Made by a program: the position numbers and the translations under genes. From Thermoplasmata archaeon (GTDB lineage: Archaea; Thermoplasmatota; Thermoplasmata; Thermoplasmatales; Thermoplasmataceae), in the NCBI GenBank assembly GCA_021817255.1, contig JAKAVO010000006.1, positions 1-63,255 of the forward strand: a stretch of DNA of 63,255 bases. The letters run 5' to 3'. Numbering within the stretch: the stretch's first letter is position 1; every line of letters starts with the position of its first letter. Of this stretch, positions 38,230 through 46,263 are shown piece after piece. The notes beneath the pieces are model-generated. The model did no database searches. It was given only the letters and a program-made list of their open reading frames with translations, and had not been told where the DNA came from.

Positions 38230-38600
38230 GAACTTCATGAAAGCTAAATTTCCCAGCAGGATGGATTAACTTGCGCACAGGTACGATCAATATCATGAAC
38301 TACACGAACCCGTGGAGCACTTTAATCGGGAATCGCCACGACTCATGGTTTGCCTATTTGCTTCACATGGTCGCGAAACACATCAACAACCTTATTGTAA
38401 GTCATTAAGCAACTTGTCGTGTTCAGAAAAATCACAAGTGCATTCAGGTCCGTACGTGAATCGCTAAACTACCAGTATATATCGTAATGGCTGGCAATAT
38501 AGCAATTGAGGAAATGAACTTGGTCACAGAAAAAGATAAAGTCTCGAGGAAAGAACTATGCAGTGTTGTCCAGAGAGATACACATAAAATTTTAGATTAA
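38230..38600 (+). pseudogene. Degenerate transposase C-terminus, IS66-like (copy A)
   Basis: Frame-broken sequence reads VVFRKITSAFRSVRESLNYQ (38416-38475) followed in another frame by EEMNLVTEKDKVSRKELC (about 38510-38562). The first matches the R-KI-xx-FRS block near the C-terminus of IS66-type transposases and the second the terminal segment that follows it. The same terminal segment recurs at 40367-40498. There are internal stops, so no functional protein is made. I saw no intact terminal inverted repeats. Between 38066 and 38229 nothing supportable is present. Confidence 0.45.
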
Positions 38601-39214
38601 AAGGCTCTAGGGCACCCATCTACTTTCTATTTTTTGAAGTTTGGCTATCAATGACATATGTCAATTGATGCACTTTATTTTTATTCTGCACTATGGCATT
38701 TCAACCCAGTTTTGGTCATTTCTTCTAATTCGATTTCGTGAATTTTATGCAATTTCCCACCATAGTTACATGCATTTTAGTTGTTTCCATGGAAAATATA
38801 GAAAAATCTAGAAAATATTTTTGGAAAACGGGAAAATGTATGAGAAAACCTTATAGAACGCTTCTATATTTTATTCGCAATTTTTTTGAGGTGACGTGGC
38901 AAATATAACATATGACACATGTGGAACATAGGTGTAAATGAAACTTTTGAGGATGAATTCAGAGCCGGAAAAGCTGAAGTAAATCATTATATGGATAAAT
39001 CTTTCACTGCGATTACCATTGGGAAAACTATGGGAAAAGGAAGATAAATTCTAATACACTTTGATTGTTAGCGCAGACATAGGCTCAATGTTGCCCTCTA
39101 ACCCCTCTCTGAGTCTTCGCCGATCAGTATGTGTCTTCGGTTCGTTGACTACAGTTCTGTTTTGATCACCTGAAAGAAAATATTGTAAAGTACCATATTT
39201 CTTGGAAAAAGAAC
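38601..39214. other. Gene-poor A/T-rich stretch with one doubtful 42-codon frame
   Basis: This region has no supportable gene. A frame at 38919-39047 on the plus strand could encode 42 residues (beginning MWNIGVNETFEDEF and ending Gly-Lys-rich), but its upstream A/T element is too close for the usual leaderless spacing and it resembles no family I know. No tRNA, CRISPR or clear repeat was found. Confidence 0.4.
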
Positions 39215-40171
39215 CTATTTGATAGGTTGAACACCTTGCATTGGAATAATCTGGATATTCATTGTTACAGATGTCTCCGTAGTCTCAAAAAGTTTAGCCG
39301 CGTTTGGATTCATCTGAAAGCTCGCTTTCGCTCTAAGATAATAGTCCCAAAGCAATTGCCACCTCTCATCTTTTTGATCCCAAAACTCCACGTTGAGTCC
39401 TAACTCTTTTTTAGCTTCTTCGTGGTTAATTACGCTTCCATGCATGTTGAAGCGGTCCCCGGTTGTAAGCTCCTTAGCAGTTTTCTCCAAATCTTTCTTT
39501 GGTTTACCCCTCATTGATCCCTTCTGTAACCACCGTTTAGCAAATGAAGTGGAAAAAGAAATAGCATCTTCGCAAAATTTTATGGTTTCTGGCCTGATTT
39601 GTTGCAACACCGGATAATACATTGTTGCAAGTTTCTCATTCTTCTCAATGTCCTCTTTAATTTTGGTCAACGTTCCAGTGATCGATTTCGCAGGTACGTA
39701 TTGTGACTGACCTGTTGGGAGGGTAACCGCAATCTGCGGGTCTATTGGTCCCAACTCAGAGTTCGTTCCCATTATTATCTTGTCAGCACCTATCGACAAC
39801 ATCGTGGCGGCACTTTTAGCTGAATTTGGTACGATTACGTTGAACGATTTCGTGAATACCTCCCTAAAAACATGTAATAGTTTTTCTGCCACATTTCCGT
39901 CACCACCAGAACTTTCAAGAATAAAGTAAAGTTCCTTGGAGTTACGAGAAGCTACCTTAACAAAGTCTATAACAGAATCCACATCGAGTTGCATCATAGC
40001 AGAAATTGGATGCGTTGTATTAGCGATATAAGCTACAACCGGAGCACCTAGTTTGTCCCCCAGATCCCTTAGCAATTCTTGCCGTTTCTTTACGAGAATG
40101 TTAGGATCGGGTCTGTATTCCTGCAATACCTGACTAAACAAATCACCATTGGTCATAAGAAACTGTCTCAA
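39215..40171 (-). CDS. ClpP-fold SDH-type serine protease (SppA/serine dehydrogenase proteinase family)
   Basis: This 318-residue protein fits the SDH proteinase family, relatives of SppA and ClpP: APVVAYIANTTHPISAMMQLD, ILESSGGDGNVAEKLLHVFR, then VPNSAKSAATMLSIGADKIIMG, holding the presumed Ser nucleophile of the SAKSAAT motif, and ELGPIDPQI. No signal peptide or transmembrane helix is seen, so it is cytosolic or peripheral. The ATG at 40171 overlaps the stop of the upstream 49-residue gene by four bases; ATG 40156 is an alternative. Family members are often accessory and of unknown substrate. It sits between two transposase remnants. Confidence 0.8.
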   Translation of the reverse strand: MRQFLMTNGDLFSQVLQEYRPDPNILVKKRQELLRDLGDKLGAPVVAYIANTTHPISAMMQLDVDSVIDFVKVASRNSKELYFILESSGGDGNVAEKLLHVFREVFTKSFNVIVPNSAKSAATMLSIGADKIIMGTNSELGPIDPQIAVTLPTGQSQYVPAKSITGTLTKIKEDIEKNEKLATMYYPVLQQIRPETIKFCEDAISFSTSFAKRWLQKGSMRGKPKKDLEKTAKELTTGDRFNMHGSVINHEEAKKELGLNVEFWDQKDERWQLLWDYYLRAKASFQMNPNAAKLFETTETSVTMNIQIIPMQGVQPIK

Positions 40172-40317
40172 TTAGAAGAAAAGGTAATAATGTATCCATA
40201 TATAGGCTGATAAAGCGTAGGATCTTGCTCCGCTAATTTCTTAATACCTGGATTTGCATCCTCTGCTTTCTTCTTCGCTTCCATTAGAAAGTCGGTCAGT
40301 GTTCTATCTTCTACCAT
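40168..40317 (-). CDS. 49-residue protein coupled to the SDH-type protease, function unknown
   Basis: The small product starts MVEDRTLTDFLMEAKKKAED and is mostly a charged helix followed by a short Tyr-rich beta segment (LYQPIYGYIITF). It has no membrane helix. ATG 40317 is chosen because a clear GAGGT ribosome-binding sequence sits six bases upstream and a TATA-like run lies farther upstream; a longer frame to 40461 crosses these signals and the transposase remnant. The four-base overlap with the protease suggests joint production, perhaps as adaptor, inhibitor or substrate. Confidence 0.55.
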   Translation of the reverse strand: MVEDRTLTDFLMEAKKKAEDANPGIKKLAEQDPTLYQPIYGYIITFSSN

Positions 40318-40366
40318 ACAATTACCTCTATCTATCTGTAGGATAAAACAATATAAAAAAGTATCG

Positions 40367-40498
40367 GAATCTACGAGTATGGGACATAATTCTGTACTGT
40401 TTTTTTCACTATTGGCAGCCTGGCGGATGAAAGGGATGAACACATTTACAGAGGTGGACAAGGTCTCAAGTAAAGAACTATTTGATTGCGATGGTTAA
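40367..40498 (+). pseudogene. Degenerate transposase C-terminus, IS66-like (copy B)
   Basis: A 44-codon open tail reads SLLAAWRMKGMNTFTEVDKV then SSKELFDCDG before its stop. The Trp-x(3-4)-GMNTFTE pattern is typical of the last residues of IS66-type transposases. Positions 40448-40481 match 38526-38559 of copy A at 26 of 34 bases and encode DKVSxKEL in both. Only the C-terminus remains. It runs antiparallel to the small gene and its upstream region overlaps that gene's promoter. Confidence 0.45.
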
Positions 40499-40521
40499 CA
40501 CAAGTACAACTAATTGATAAA

Positions 40522-40689
40522 TCACGGTAGAATCGGCCAGAAAACTTTTGCGAGTTCCACTACAACAGCCATTGCAATTCCTATGTATATAACTAGTTTT
40601 GGGTCGAGAGCTGGCCCTGTGATTTCCTCTTCATCAAAGTATCTTATTAAACCTGCCCCTGATTGAAAGCCATCTTTCTTTTCAGCCAT
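40522..40689 (-). CDS. secG: Preprotein translocase subunit Sec61-beta (archaeal SecG)
   Basis: This 55-residue gene begins MAEKKDGFQSGAGLIRYFDE, the archaeal Sec61-beta cytoplasmic segment with its GLIRYFDEE motif, continues ALDPKLVIYIG and ends in one transmembrane helix (about residues 31-53). It is a tail-anchored accessory subunit of the SecYEG channel used by the exported proteins of this window. It lies 48 bases downstream of mevalonate 3-kinase on the same strand and probably shares its message. Length is normal for the family. Confidence 0.92.
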   Translation of the reverse strand: MAEKKDGFQSGAGLIRYFDEEEITGPALDPKLVIYIGIAMAVVVELAKVFWPILP

Positions 40690-40737
40690 TTAAATTCCTA
40701 ATACAATTAAGCTTTTTATTCTTTCCTATTCCTGAGA

Positions 40738-41703
40738 TTAATCCTCTTCTTTTGTATCTACCACTCTGGCACCACCTGCAACTTTGAGGACGTGCACTTC
40801 TCTGGAGTGCTCCATAGCTATCTCTTTTGCTTTCTCAACCATGTTTGCATCCGTTACAAGAAATACACTGTTTCCCCCTGTTACAATATAAGTGGCCCAC
40901 ATTCTTTTTCTGATTTCCCTGACCCTTTCCATAAGTGCCCTCATTTCATCTGTAATGATGTTCACGTTTACAAGATCGTTCAGGTAGTGGTAGTCATCCG
41001 TGTCTGCCATCGCCAGCTCGAATATTTTTTTTACCTCATTTTTCCTGGCAAGTTCTTTAAGCGTTTCAACATTTTTTGTTGCATTCATTATTCTTTTCTT
41101 ATAGTAATCAGATCTGGGCTGGTTGAAATGTATATCATCTGATGGCTTTCTTTTATGCGGAAATACAACACTTAAAATTCTGTAATTCTCAAAGCTGCTT
41201 TCGTCAAGTATCTTTCTTGTAAAGGGCTTCTGGGTTCCTTCAGTAACAGTAAGCCCACCATGATAACTTCTTCCTGCACTTTCCGAAACCTTTCTCATAT
41301 TCATCTCAAGCTCTTTTTGATCAATACCTGGCAATATCCATGAAATGCATTTTCCAAGTGCAGCTGCACCTGCGTCTGAACTGCCACTGATTATGTTCCT
41401 GTTTTCGGAATTGAAATATATATTCCCTTTAAACTTCCTTTGCATTTCATCCCTGTAAATATCTATAAATTTGAATGGCGACCTGCTGTCATTTTCACTT
41501 ATGGGTTCACCATTGAGAGTATTTTTTAATTGCCTGCCCGTTATGGTAAGGGTAGTTTCTGATACGGATTCCCTATCATCCAGAGAGTAGCATATTCCGG
41601 CAGAATTGTGATAAGGCAAGCGCAAAACCGGGTCAGAAAGCCCACCAAGGAGAACTATTCCCATGGTTGGATGCGCCACTGCTTTTACTGTTAATGATGG
41701 CAT
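40738..41703 (-). CDS. Mevalonate 3-kinase
   Basis: The 321-residue protein resembles the Thermoplasma acidophilum mevalonate 3-kinase (Ta1305), a homologue of diphosphomevalonate decarboxylase that phosphorylates mevalonate at position 3. Matching blocks are AHPTMGIVLLGGLSDPVLR, IISGSSDAGAAALG and VSESAGRSYHGGLTVT, and the C-terminal YIVTGGNSVFLV. In this order the product goes on to mevalonate 3,5-bisphosphate and isopentenyl phosphate for ether-lipid isoprenoids. Its gene starts with ATG about 25 bases after AATTTAATT on the minus strand and is followed by Sec61-beta. Confidence 0.9.
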   Translation of the reverse strand: MPSLTVKAVAHPTMGIVLLGGLSDPVLRLPYHNSAGICYSLDDRESVSETTLTITGRQLKNTLNGEPISENDSRSPFKFIDIYRDEMQRKFKGNIYFNSENRNIISGSSDAGAAALGKCISWILPGIDQKELEMNMRKVSESAGRSYHGGLTVTEGTQKPFTRKILDESSFENYRILSVVFPHKRKPSDDIHFNQPRSDYYKKRIMNATKNVETLKELARKNEVKKIFELAMADTDDYHYLNDLVNVNIITDEMRALMERVREIRKRMWATYIVTGGNSVFLVTDANMVEKAKEIAMEHSREVHVLKVAGGARVVDTKEED

Positions 41704-41805
41704 GCAGGAATAATTTAAATGGGTCTAATTAAATTATTTATTGCACACACATCATTTGCTTTTCAAATAACTTATGATTTTTATACGTTAAAATAATTTG
41801 GTTGT

Positions 41806-42153
41806 ATGGCAGAAACGAAAATATTATTCATAATCAGCAGCGGCATGGAACAGAAGGAAAAGGCAGTTACTGGTTTAAGGATGGCAATAAATATGAAACA
41901 GAAAAACAGGGTATCTGATGTAAGGGTGTTGTTTTTTGGGCCTTCTGAGGAAATGGTGGCAAAGGGAGATGAAATGTTGAATTCTATGTTGAAGGAAGCA
42001 ACGGATGCAGGAATTTACAAAACTGCCTGTGTCTTCATAGCGGAGAATAAGAAAATCTCGGCTTCACTCAAGGAAAAAAATATAAATCTGGAACCCGCAG
42101 GAGAAGTGCTGGCAAAGGCATTGCAGGAAGGATATGTCCCAATAACATTCTGA
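41806..42153 (+). CDS. DsrE/DsrF-like protein
   Basis: This 115-residue protein has the DsrE-type alpha/beta fold pattern: ILFIISSGMEQKEKAVTGLRMAINM at the start, VRVLFFGPSEEM, and an ACVFIAENKKI strand. DsrE-like proteins form small oligomers and some relay sulfur through a conserved Cys; here one Cys (in KTACVFIAEN) is in a suitable position, but sulfur transfer is not established. The start follows TTTTTATACG by about 26 bases. The next gene begins two bases after its stop, so the two are co-transcribed. Confidence 0.75.
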   Translation: MAETKILFIISSGMEQKEKAVTGLRMAINMKQKNRVSDVRVLFFGPSEEMVAKGDEMLNSMLKEATDAGIYKTACVFIAENKKISASLKEKNINLEPAGEVLAKALQEGYVPITF

Positions 42154-42154
42154 A

Positions 42155-42970
42155 ATGGCCAAGCTAAGGGATTTTACACTGAGGGATGTTGAAGTCCCTA
42201 AAAGCCCCGAAAGAATAATTTCTCTAAACCCATCAATAACAGAAACACTTTGCCTGATTGGGCTGGAAGGTAAGATAAAAGGTGTCAGCGCATTCTGCAG
42301 GAGGCCTGAATCTGTAGAAAAAATCAAAAAGATTGGAAGTTACAGCACATATAATGAAAAAATTGTAGATGAGATAAATCCAGATATAATTTTTACAATT
42401 TCAGGGTATCAGGAAGGGCTGACCAGGGAGCTTATGAAGAAGTATCCTGTATTTCAATTTGAACTTCCATCAACACCATTTGGCATACTTGACATGATCA
42501 ACAGGATCGGAATAGTTTCAGGAAAAATTAGGGAAGCACAGAACCTGGCCAAAGATCTTTCAAAAAGCTTAGTTCCACAGAAATCAGGAATGAGGGCATA
42601 TCTTGAAATAGACCTTGGGGGGCCTGTCTCATTTGGCTCTCTGAGCTACATCACTTCCTCACTCAACTATTTTGGGCTTTCAACGCCATATGACAATGAC
42701 ACTAAAGAATGGCTTGAGCCAGATTATGATTCCGTAAGCAACTTTAATCCTGAAATCATGATTTTCGAGGGAAAAATGTATCGCGGCACTACTGTTGAAG
42801 AAACAATTGATCGCCTGAAGGGCACATCTCTCAAAGAAACAGCGGCTTTTAGAAATAACAACATATACTGCACTCCAGGAAAACTGGATTTTTTCGCGCA
42901 TCACGGCCCTTCATTCTTCACATCAGCAATTCCATGGCTGAAAGGAATTATAGAAAATCAAAGATCTTGA
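42155..42970 (+). CDS. BtuF/FecB-like substrate-binding-fold protein lacking a signal peptide
   Basis: The 271-residue product has the periplasmic-binding class III pattern: RIISLNPSITETLCLIGLEGKIKGV, a backbone helix region and NPDIIFTISGYQEG. These two-lobe proteins bind cobalamin, siderophores or other metal chelates and feed ABC importers. This one starts MAKLRDFTLRD with no signal peptide or lipobox, and no ABC permease or ATPase lies nearby, so it may act in the cytoplasm. It follows the DsrE-like gene with a one-base gap. Confidence 0.8.
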   Translation: MAKLRDFTLRDVEVPKSPERIISLNPSITETLCLIGLEGKIKGVSAFCRRPESVEKIKKIGSYSTYNEKIVDEINPDIIFTISGYQEGLTRELMKKYPVFQFELPSTPFGILDMINRIGIVSGKIREAQNLAKDLSKSLVPQKSGMRAYLEIDLGGPVSFGSLSYITSSLNYFGLSTPYDNDTKEWLEPDYDSVSNFNPEIMIFEGKMYRGTTVEETIDRLKGTSLKETAAFRNNNIYCTPGKLDFFAHHGPSFFTSAIPWLKGIIENQRS

Positions 42971-43111
42971 AACAACGGGATAATTTTCCGTGATCTATAC
43001 TTTATAATCACTCTGGACAGACTTTCATTCAGCATTGCCTGAGTGGAATTCTCTGTGTTTTTCTTTATGTAAAATTGCCATTTCAAATTAAGGATATCAA
43101 ATTAACGCATT

Positions 43112-43153
43112 ATTATATATACAAGTAAAGGATACTATTCTGTCCGAAAGGAC
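43112..43153 (+). promoter_or_regulatory. SSB promoter and 5' leader hairpin with GNRA loop
   Basis: ATTATATAT (43112-43120) would start transcription near 43138. The leader then carries GTCC-GAAA-GGAC (43142-43153), a 4-bp stem capped by a GNRA-type tetraloop, and GGGAAG before the ATG at 43168. This gene is thus not leaderless, unlike most first genes nearby. Confidence 0.5.
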
Positions 43154-43167
43154 GGGAAGTAAACCAC

Positions 43168-43644
43168 ATGGAAGGAATTACCAAAATAAAGGACCTTACA
43201 CCTGAGTCGAGAAGAGTAAATGTTCTTGCTAAGGTCATAGAGATAGGCGAGCCAAAAGAGATAAACACAAGATTCGGAGAGTCAAAATCCGTAACAGAGG
43301 TTGTTGTGGGAGATGATACCGGAAAGATTAAGCTATCCCTCTGGGGAGAACAGGCTTCATCTGTAAAGGATGGTTCCACACTGCATGTTGACAACGGATA
43401 CATTTCACTGGTCAGAGGCCAGATGAGATTAAACGTTGGAAAATATGGAAACCTTAACGAATCCGAAGAAGCTGTTGAAGAAGTTAACAGTGAAAATGAC
43501 ATGAGCGAAAAAGTTTATGAAAACACTAACTTCAGAAGAGGCGGTAGTGGCGGCGGTTTCAGAAGAAACAGCGGCGGTTACGGCGGAAACAGCGGCGGAA
43601 GGAGAGAATACGGTTCCAGAGACAACTATAGAAACGAAGATTAA
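43168..43644 (+). CDS. ssb: Single-stranded DNA-binding protein (single OB fold, RPA-like)
   Basis: The 158-residue protein is laid out like crenarchaeal SSB: one OB fold (about residues 1-100; RRVNVLAKVIEIGEPKEIN, TEVVVGDDTGKIKLSLWGEQ) and an intrinsically disordered tail rich in Gly, Arg and Asn (NFRRGGSGGGFRRNSGGYGG...). The tail is RGG-like and basic rather than the acidic tip of bacterial SSB. It protects single-stranded DNA in replication and repair. The end is two bases from the end of the convergent DNA ligase gene. Confidence 0.9.
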   Translation: MEGITKIKDLTPESRRVNVLAKVIEIGEPKEINTRFGESKSVTEVVVGDDTGKIKLSLWGEQASSVKDGSTLHVDNGYISLVRGQMRLNVGKYGNLNESEEAVEEVNSENDMSEKVYENTNFRRGGSGGGFRRNSGGYGGNSGGRREYGSRDNYRNED

Positions 43645-43646
43645 AT

Positions 43647-45404
43647 CTAGTTGCTATCTTCTTTGTAACCAGTTTTTTTCTGCATTTTAAACAACTCATA
43701 TATTTCTACTGAAGACGTACAGTCTTCTATTTTTTTATCAGTTCTCCAGGTACCAGTAAATCTTGGAAATCTTATGGCAAGCCCATTTTTTCTCACAAGG
43801 TATTTTGCACACGTATGAACAGGGCTCAGAGTAATTTCTGCACCTTTGATCTGTATAATTTTCTCAGGATATATCCATACATCAGGAATCATTTCTGCAT
43901 TCACATTAGATGGCTTTTCCTCAGTGGCCAATTTTGAAAACATTACCTTAATTTCAGCAAGATTCTCATCCGTAAACCCTGAGCCAATCTTACAGACAGA
44001 TTCAAACATATCGCTATCTTTATTGTATGAAGCAAGAAGTAGGGCGCCAAAACTTCCCTTCCTCCTGCCATGGCCATAAAACGCACCAATGACAGCAAGA
44101 TCAAGTGTGTCTGAAATCTCATTCTGGTAATCCCTCTTGAATTTTATCCATAGCCATCCCCTGCTTCCAGCACGGTATATGGAATTTTCCTGAACGCTCT
44201 TTGCAACAATTCCTTCACAGCCTGACTCTATGGAACGTTCAAAAAACCTTTCTGCTTCTTCAGCGTCCCCGGTAATAATTTGATTGGCAAATTTTAGCCT
44301 GCTGTTCTCCCCAATTGTTTCAGTCAATATTCTTCTTCGATCGGTGTAAGCCTTTCTGTGCAGAGGTTCGCCATTAAGGTAAACGATGTCGAACAGAAAC
44401 ACGACTATGGGCACTTCCTCAGAAACTTCAGGCAAATCATAAATTCTTCCCCTTCTTTTCGAAACATTCTGAAATGGGTATATCTCCCCGGTTTCACTGT
44501 TCACTGGAACGGCTTCACCATCTATGATTACAGATTCTGCTTTTATCTCCTTCACTGCGTTTATTATCTCAGGAAACTGCTTTGTAGTGTCTTCGTTGCC
44601 TCTGGAAAATGTCTTTATATCGTCCCCATTCTTATGAATCTGTATTCTCAGCCCATCGTATTTATATTCAAGTGCAGCTCTTCCACCAAGTTTGTCAATT
44701 ATCTGTGAAAGTGACTGCAGCCGCTCAGCAAGCATCACCTTCATAGGTATCAGGGGAGTAGGGCAGGCGCTTTCTGATATCTTTCCATTGATCAGAACAT
44801 CTGCTACATATGCAGGGTCAGGATGGAAATTAAAAACTTCTTCCACATCTGATTGCTCACTTTCAGGAAGGTAGGCAAGCCTGAGTGCCGTAATTATGGA
44901 CGCGTCTGAAACTCCGACCCTGAGATTGCCGGTAATAATTTTCACAATGTATTTTCCCTCTTTTTTGGTCGATCTGATGAGAAGGTCTGTAAGCATGGAT
45001 TCCTTTGTTCCACTGCTGCCGTGGCCTTTAATCCCGGTCATTTTCAGCAGAATATTGTAAAACTCCTTCAATCCTATGGGTTCATTGAAAAACGAGGTCT
45101 GCCTCCCTCTGGAAAGCAATTCTTCTGCCATCTCCCCAAGATCGCCGGTTCTGGCAAATATAGAAATCTCTTCATCTTCCGCTGCGCCGGTTAGGTTTCT
45201 AACAACTTTCATGATGGTTTTTTCAGATATTCCAATTTCAAGCCCGGAATAATCTGGCGCCACTTTTCCCTGAATTAAGTATGTAATTATGCCTATTTCG
45301 TCTCTGTGCTCAAGAAACAACTGTTTCATGATTTCATTCATCTCTAATCTCTTTTGTGTTCTGGAGACACGATCAAGATAATCAACAAATTCTGAAAGAA
45401 GCAT
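43647..45404 (-). CDS. lig: ATP-dependent DNA ligase
   Basis: This 585-residue enzyme seals nicks using ATP. It has an N-terminal DNA-binding domain, the nucleotidyltransferase motif I EYKYDGLRIQIHK with the AMP-accepting Lys (about residue 253), motif III FLFDIVYLNG, motif IV EGIVAKS and motif V WLWIKFKRDY, then the OB domain. Length is normal for archaeal Lig. ATG 45404 is preferred to one 24 bases upstream since the protein then opens MLLSEFVDYLDRVSRTQKR, the family N-terminus. It faces the SSB gene tail to tail. Confidence 0.95.
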   Translation of the reverse strand: MLLSEFVDYLDRVSRTQKRLEMNEIMKQLFLEHRDEIGIITYLIQGKVAPDYSGLEIGISEKTIMKVVRNLTGAAEDEEISIFARTGDLGEMAEELLSRGRQTSFFNEPIGLKEFYNILLKMTGIKGHGSSGTKESMLTDLLIRSTKKEGKYIVKIITGNLRVGVSDASIITALRLAYLPESEQSDVEEVFNFHPDPAYVADVLINGKISESACPTPLIPMKVMLAERLQSLSQIIDKLGGRAALEYKYDGLRIQIHKNGDDIKTFSRGNEDTTKQFPEIINAVKEIKAESVIIDGEAVPVNSETGEIYPFQNVSKRRGRIYDLPEVSEEVPIVVFLFDIVYLNGEPLHRKAYTDRRRILTETIGENSRLKFANQIITGDAEEAERFFERSIESGCEGIVAKSVQENSIYRAGSRGWLWIKFKRDYQNEISDTLDLAVIGAFYGHGRRKGSFGALLLASYNKDSDMFESVCKIGSGFTDENLAEIKVMFSKLATEEKPSNVNAEMIPDVWIYPEKIIQIKGAEITLSPVHTCAKYLVRKNGLAIRFPRFTGTWRTDKKIEDCTSSVEIYELFKMQKKTGYKEDSN

Positions 45405-45706
45405 GTATAAGGTTAATTGTCTCCACATAAAAAAGTTGTTCTGTGAGATTAAATCTATTTTCTTATATTTGCCAGTGCAATAGAAATCATTGCGTCTATA
45501 AAACTCCTAACATGTTCTCTGGCTCAAATATTGCTTTGAATCATCCGGCCTCAAGGCGGATTCCATAGGAAGCCTGTCGAATAACCCAATCTTGCCTAAA
45601 CAAAATGGATTCATCAATTAACATATGCAAATTCCTGCTTTCCTATATGGGGTTATTTATATGAATAATTCAAAAGAATTATAAGCATAATTTATATGGA
45701 AAAATC

Positions 45707-46255
45707 ATGGATCATCACCACCACGAATTTGATTATGATAAACTGTCAGAAATGAGGCAGAAGCTCATAGATATTAAAAGCATAATGAATTTCATGAACA
45801 TCAAGCATGGGGAAAGCATAGCAGATGTGGGTTCAGGCGATGGATATTATTCGTTTTTATTCTCCCCTCTCTGCTCCAGAGTATATTCTATAGATTTGAG
45901 CAGGGATGGAATTGCCAGAGAAAATAAGAAAATAGAGGAAATGAAATATTCTAATGTAAAAACAATATTGGATGATATATGTAAAATGGCAGTTCTTCCT
46001 GCTGTAGACAGAGTCTTCTTTTCCACAAGTTTCCATGATTTTCCATGCATGGAGGAAATAATTGGCAGATTCACTTCAGAAACCAAGCCACTCTTTACAC
46101 TGATTGAATTCAAGAAGGAATCTGAGATTGGCCCTCCCTCTGAGATAAAACTTTCGCCTGAAGAACTGGATCAAATCTTCAATAAGATACACTACAAGAG
46201 GCAAAAAATAAAATTCTTTGAACACCACTACATCGTGAATTATCATTTTGCCTGA
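45707..46255 (+). CDS. Class I SAM-dependent methyltransferase
   Basis: The 182-residue protein has the SAM-binding motif I ESIADVGSGDGYYSFL, motif II VYSIDLS and a later acidic-then-hydrophobic strand (DRVFFSTSFHDF). It resembles UbiE/COQ5-like enzymes but is short and the acceptor is unknown. It starts MDHHHHEFDYDK, a native four-His run that may bind metal. A TATA-like GAATTATAAGC lies about 27 bases before the ATG. The 5' gap 45429-45706 contains no other gene. Confidence 0.8.
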   Translation: MDHHHHEFDYDKLSEMRQKLIDIKSIMNFMNIKHGESIADVGSGDGYYSFLFSPLCSRVYSIDLSRDGIARENKKIEEMKYSNVKTILDDICKMAVLPAVDRVFFSTSFHDFPCMEEIIGRFTSETKPLFTLIEFKKESEIGPPSEIKLSPEELDQIFNKIHYKRQKIKFFEHHYIVNYHFA

Positions 46256-46263
46256 AACAAAGG

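Noticed and set aside
38919-39047. 42-codon frame in the accessory patch
   Set aside because: It resembles no family, lacks a ribosome-binding site, and its A/T element is at the wrong distance.
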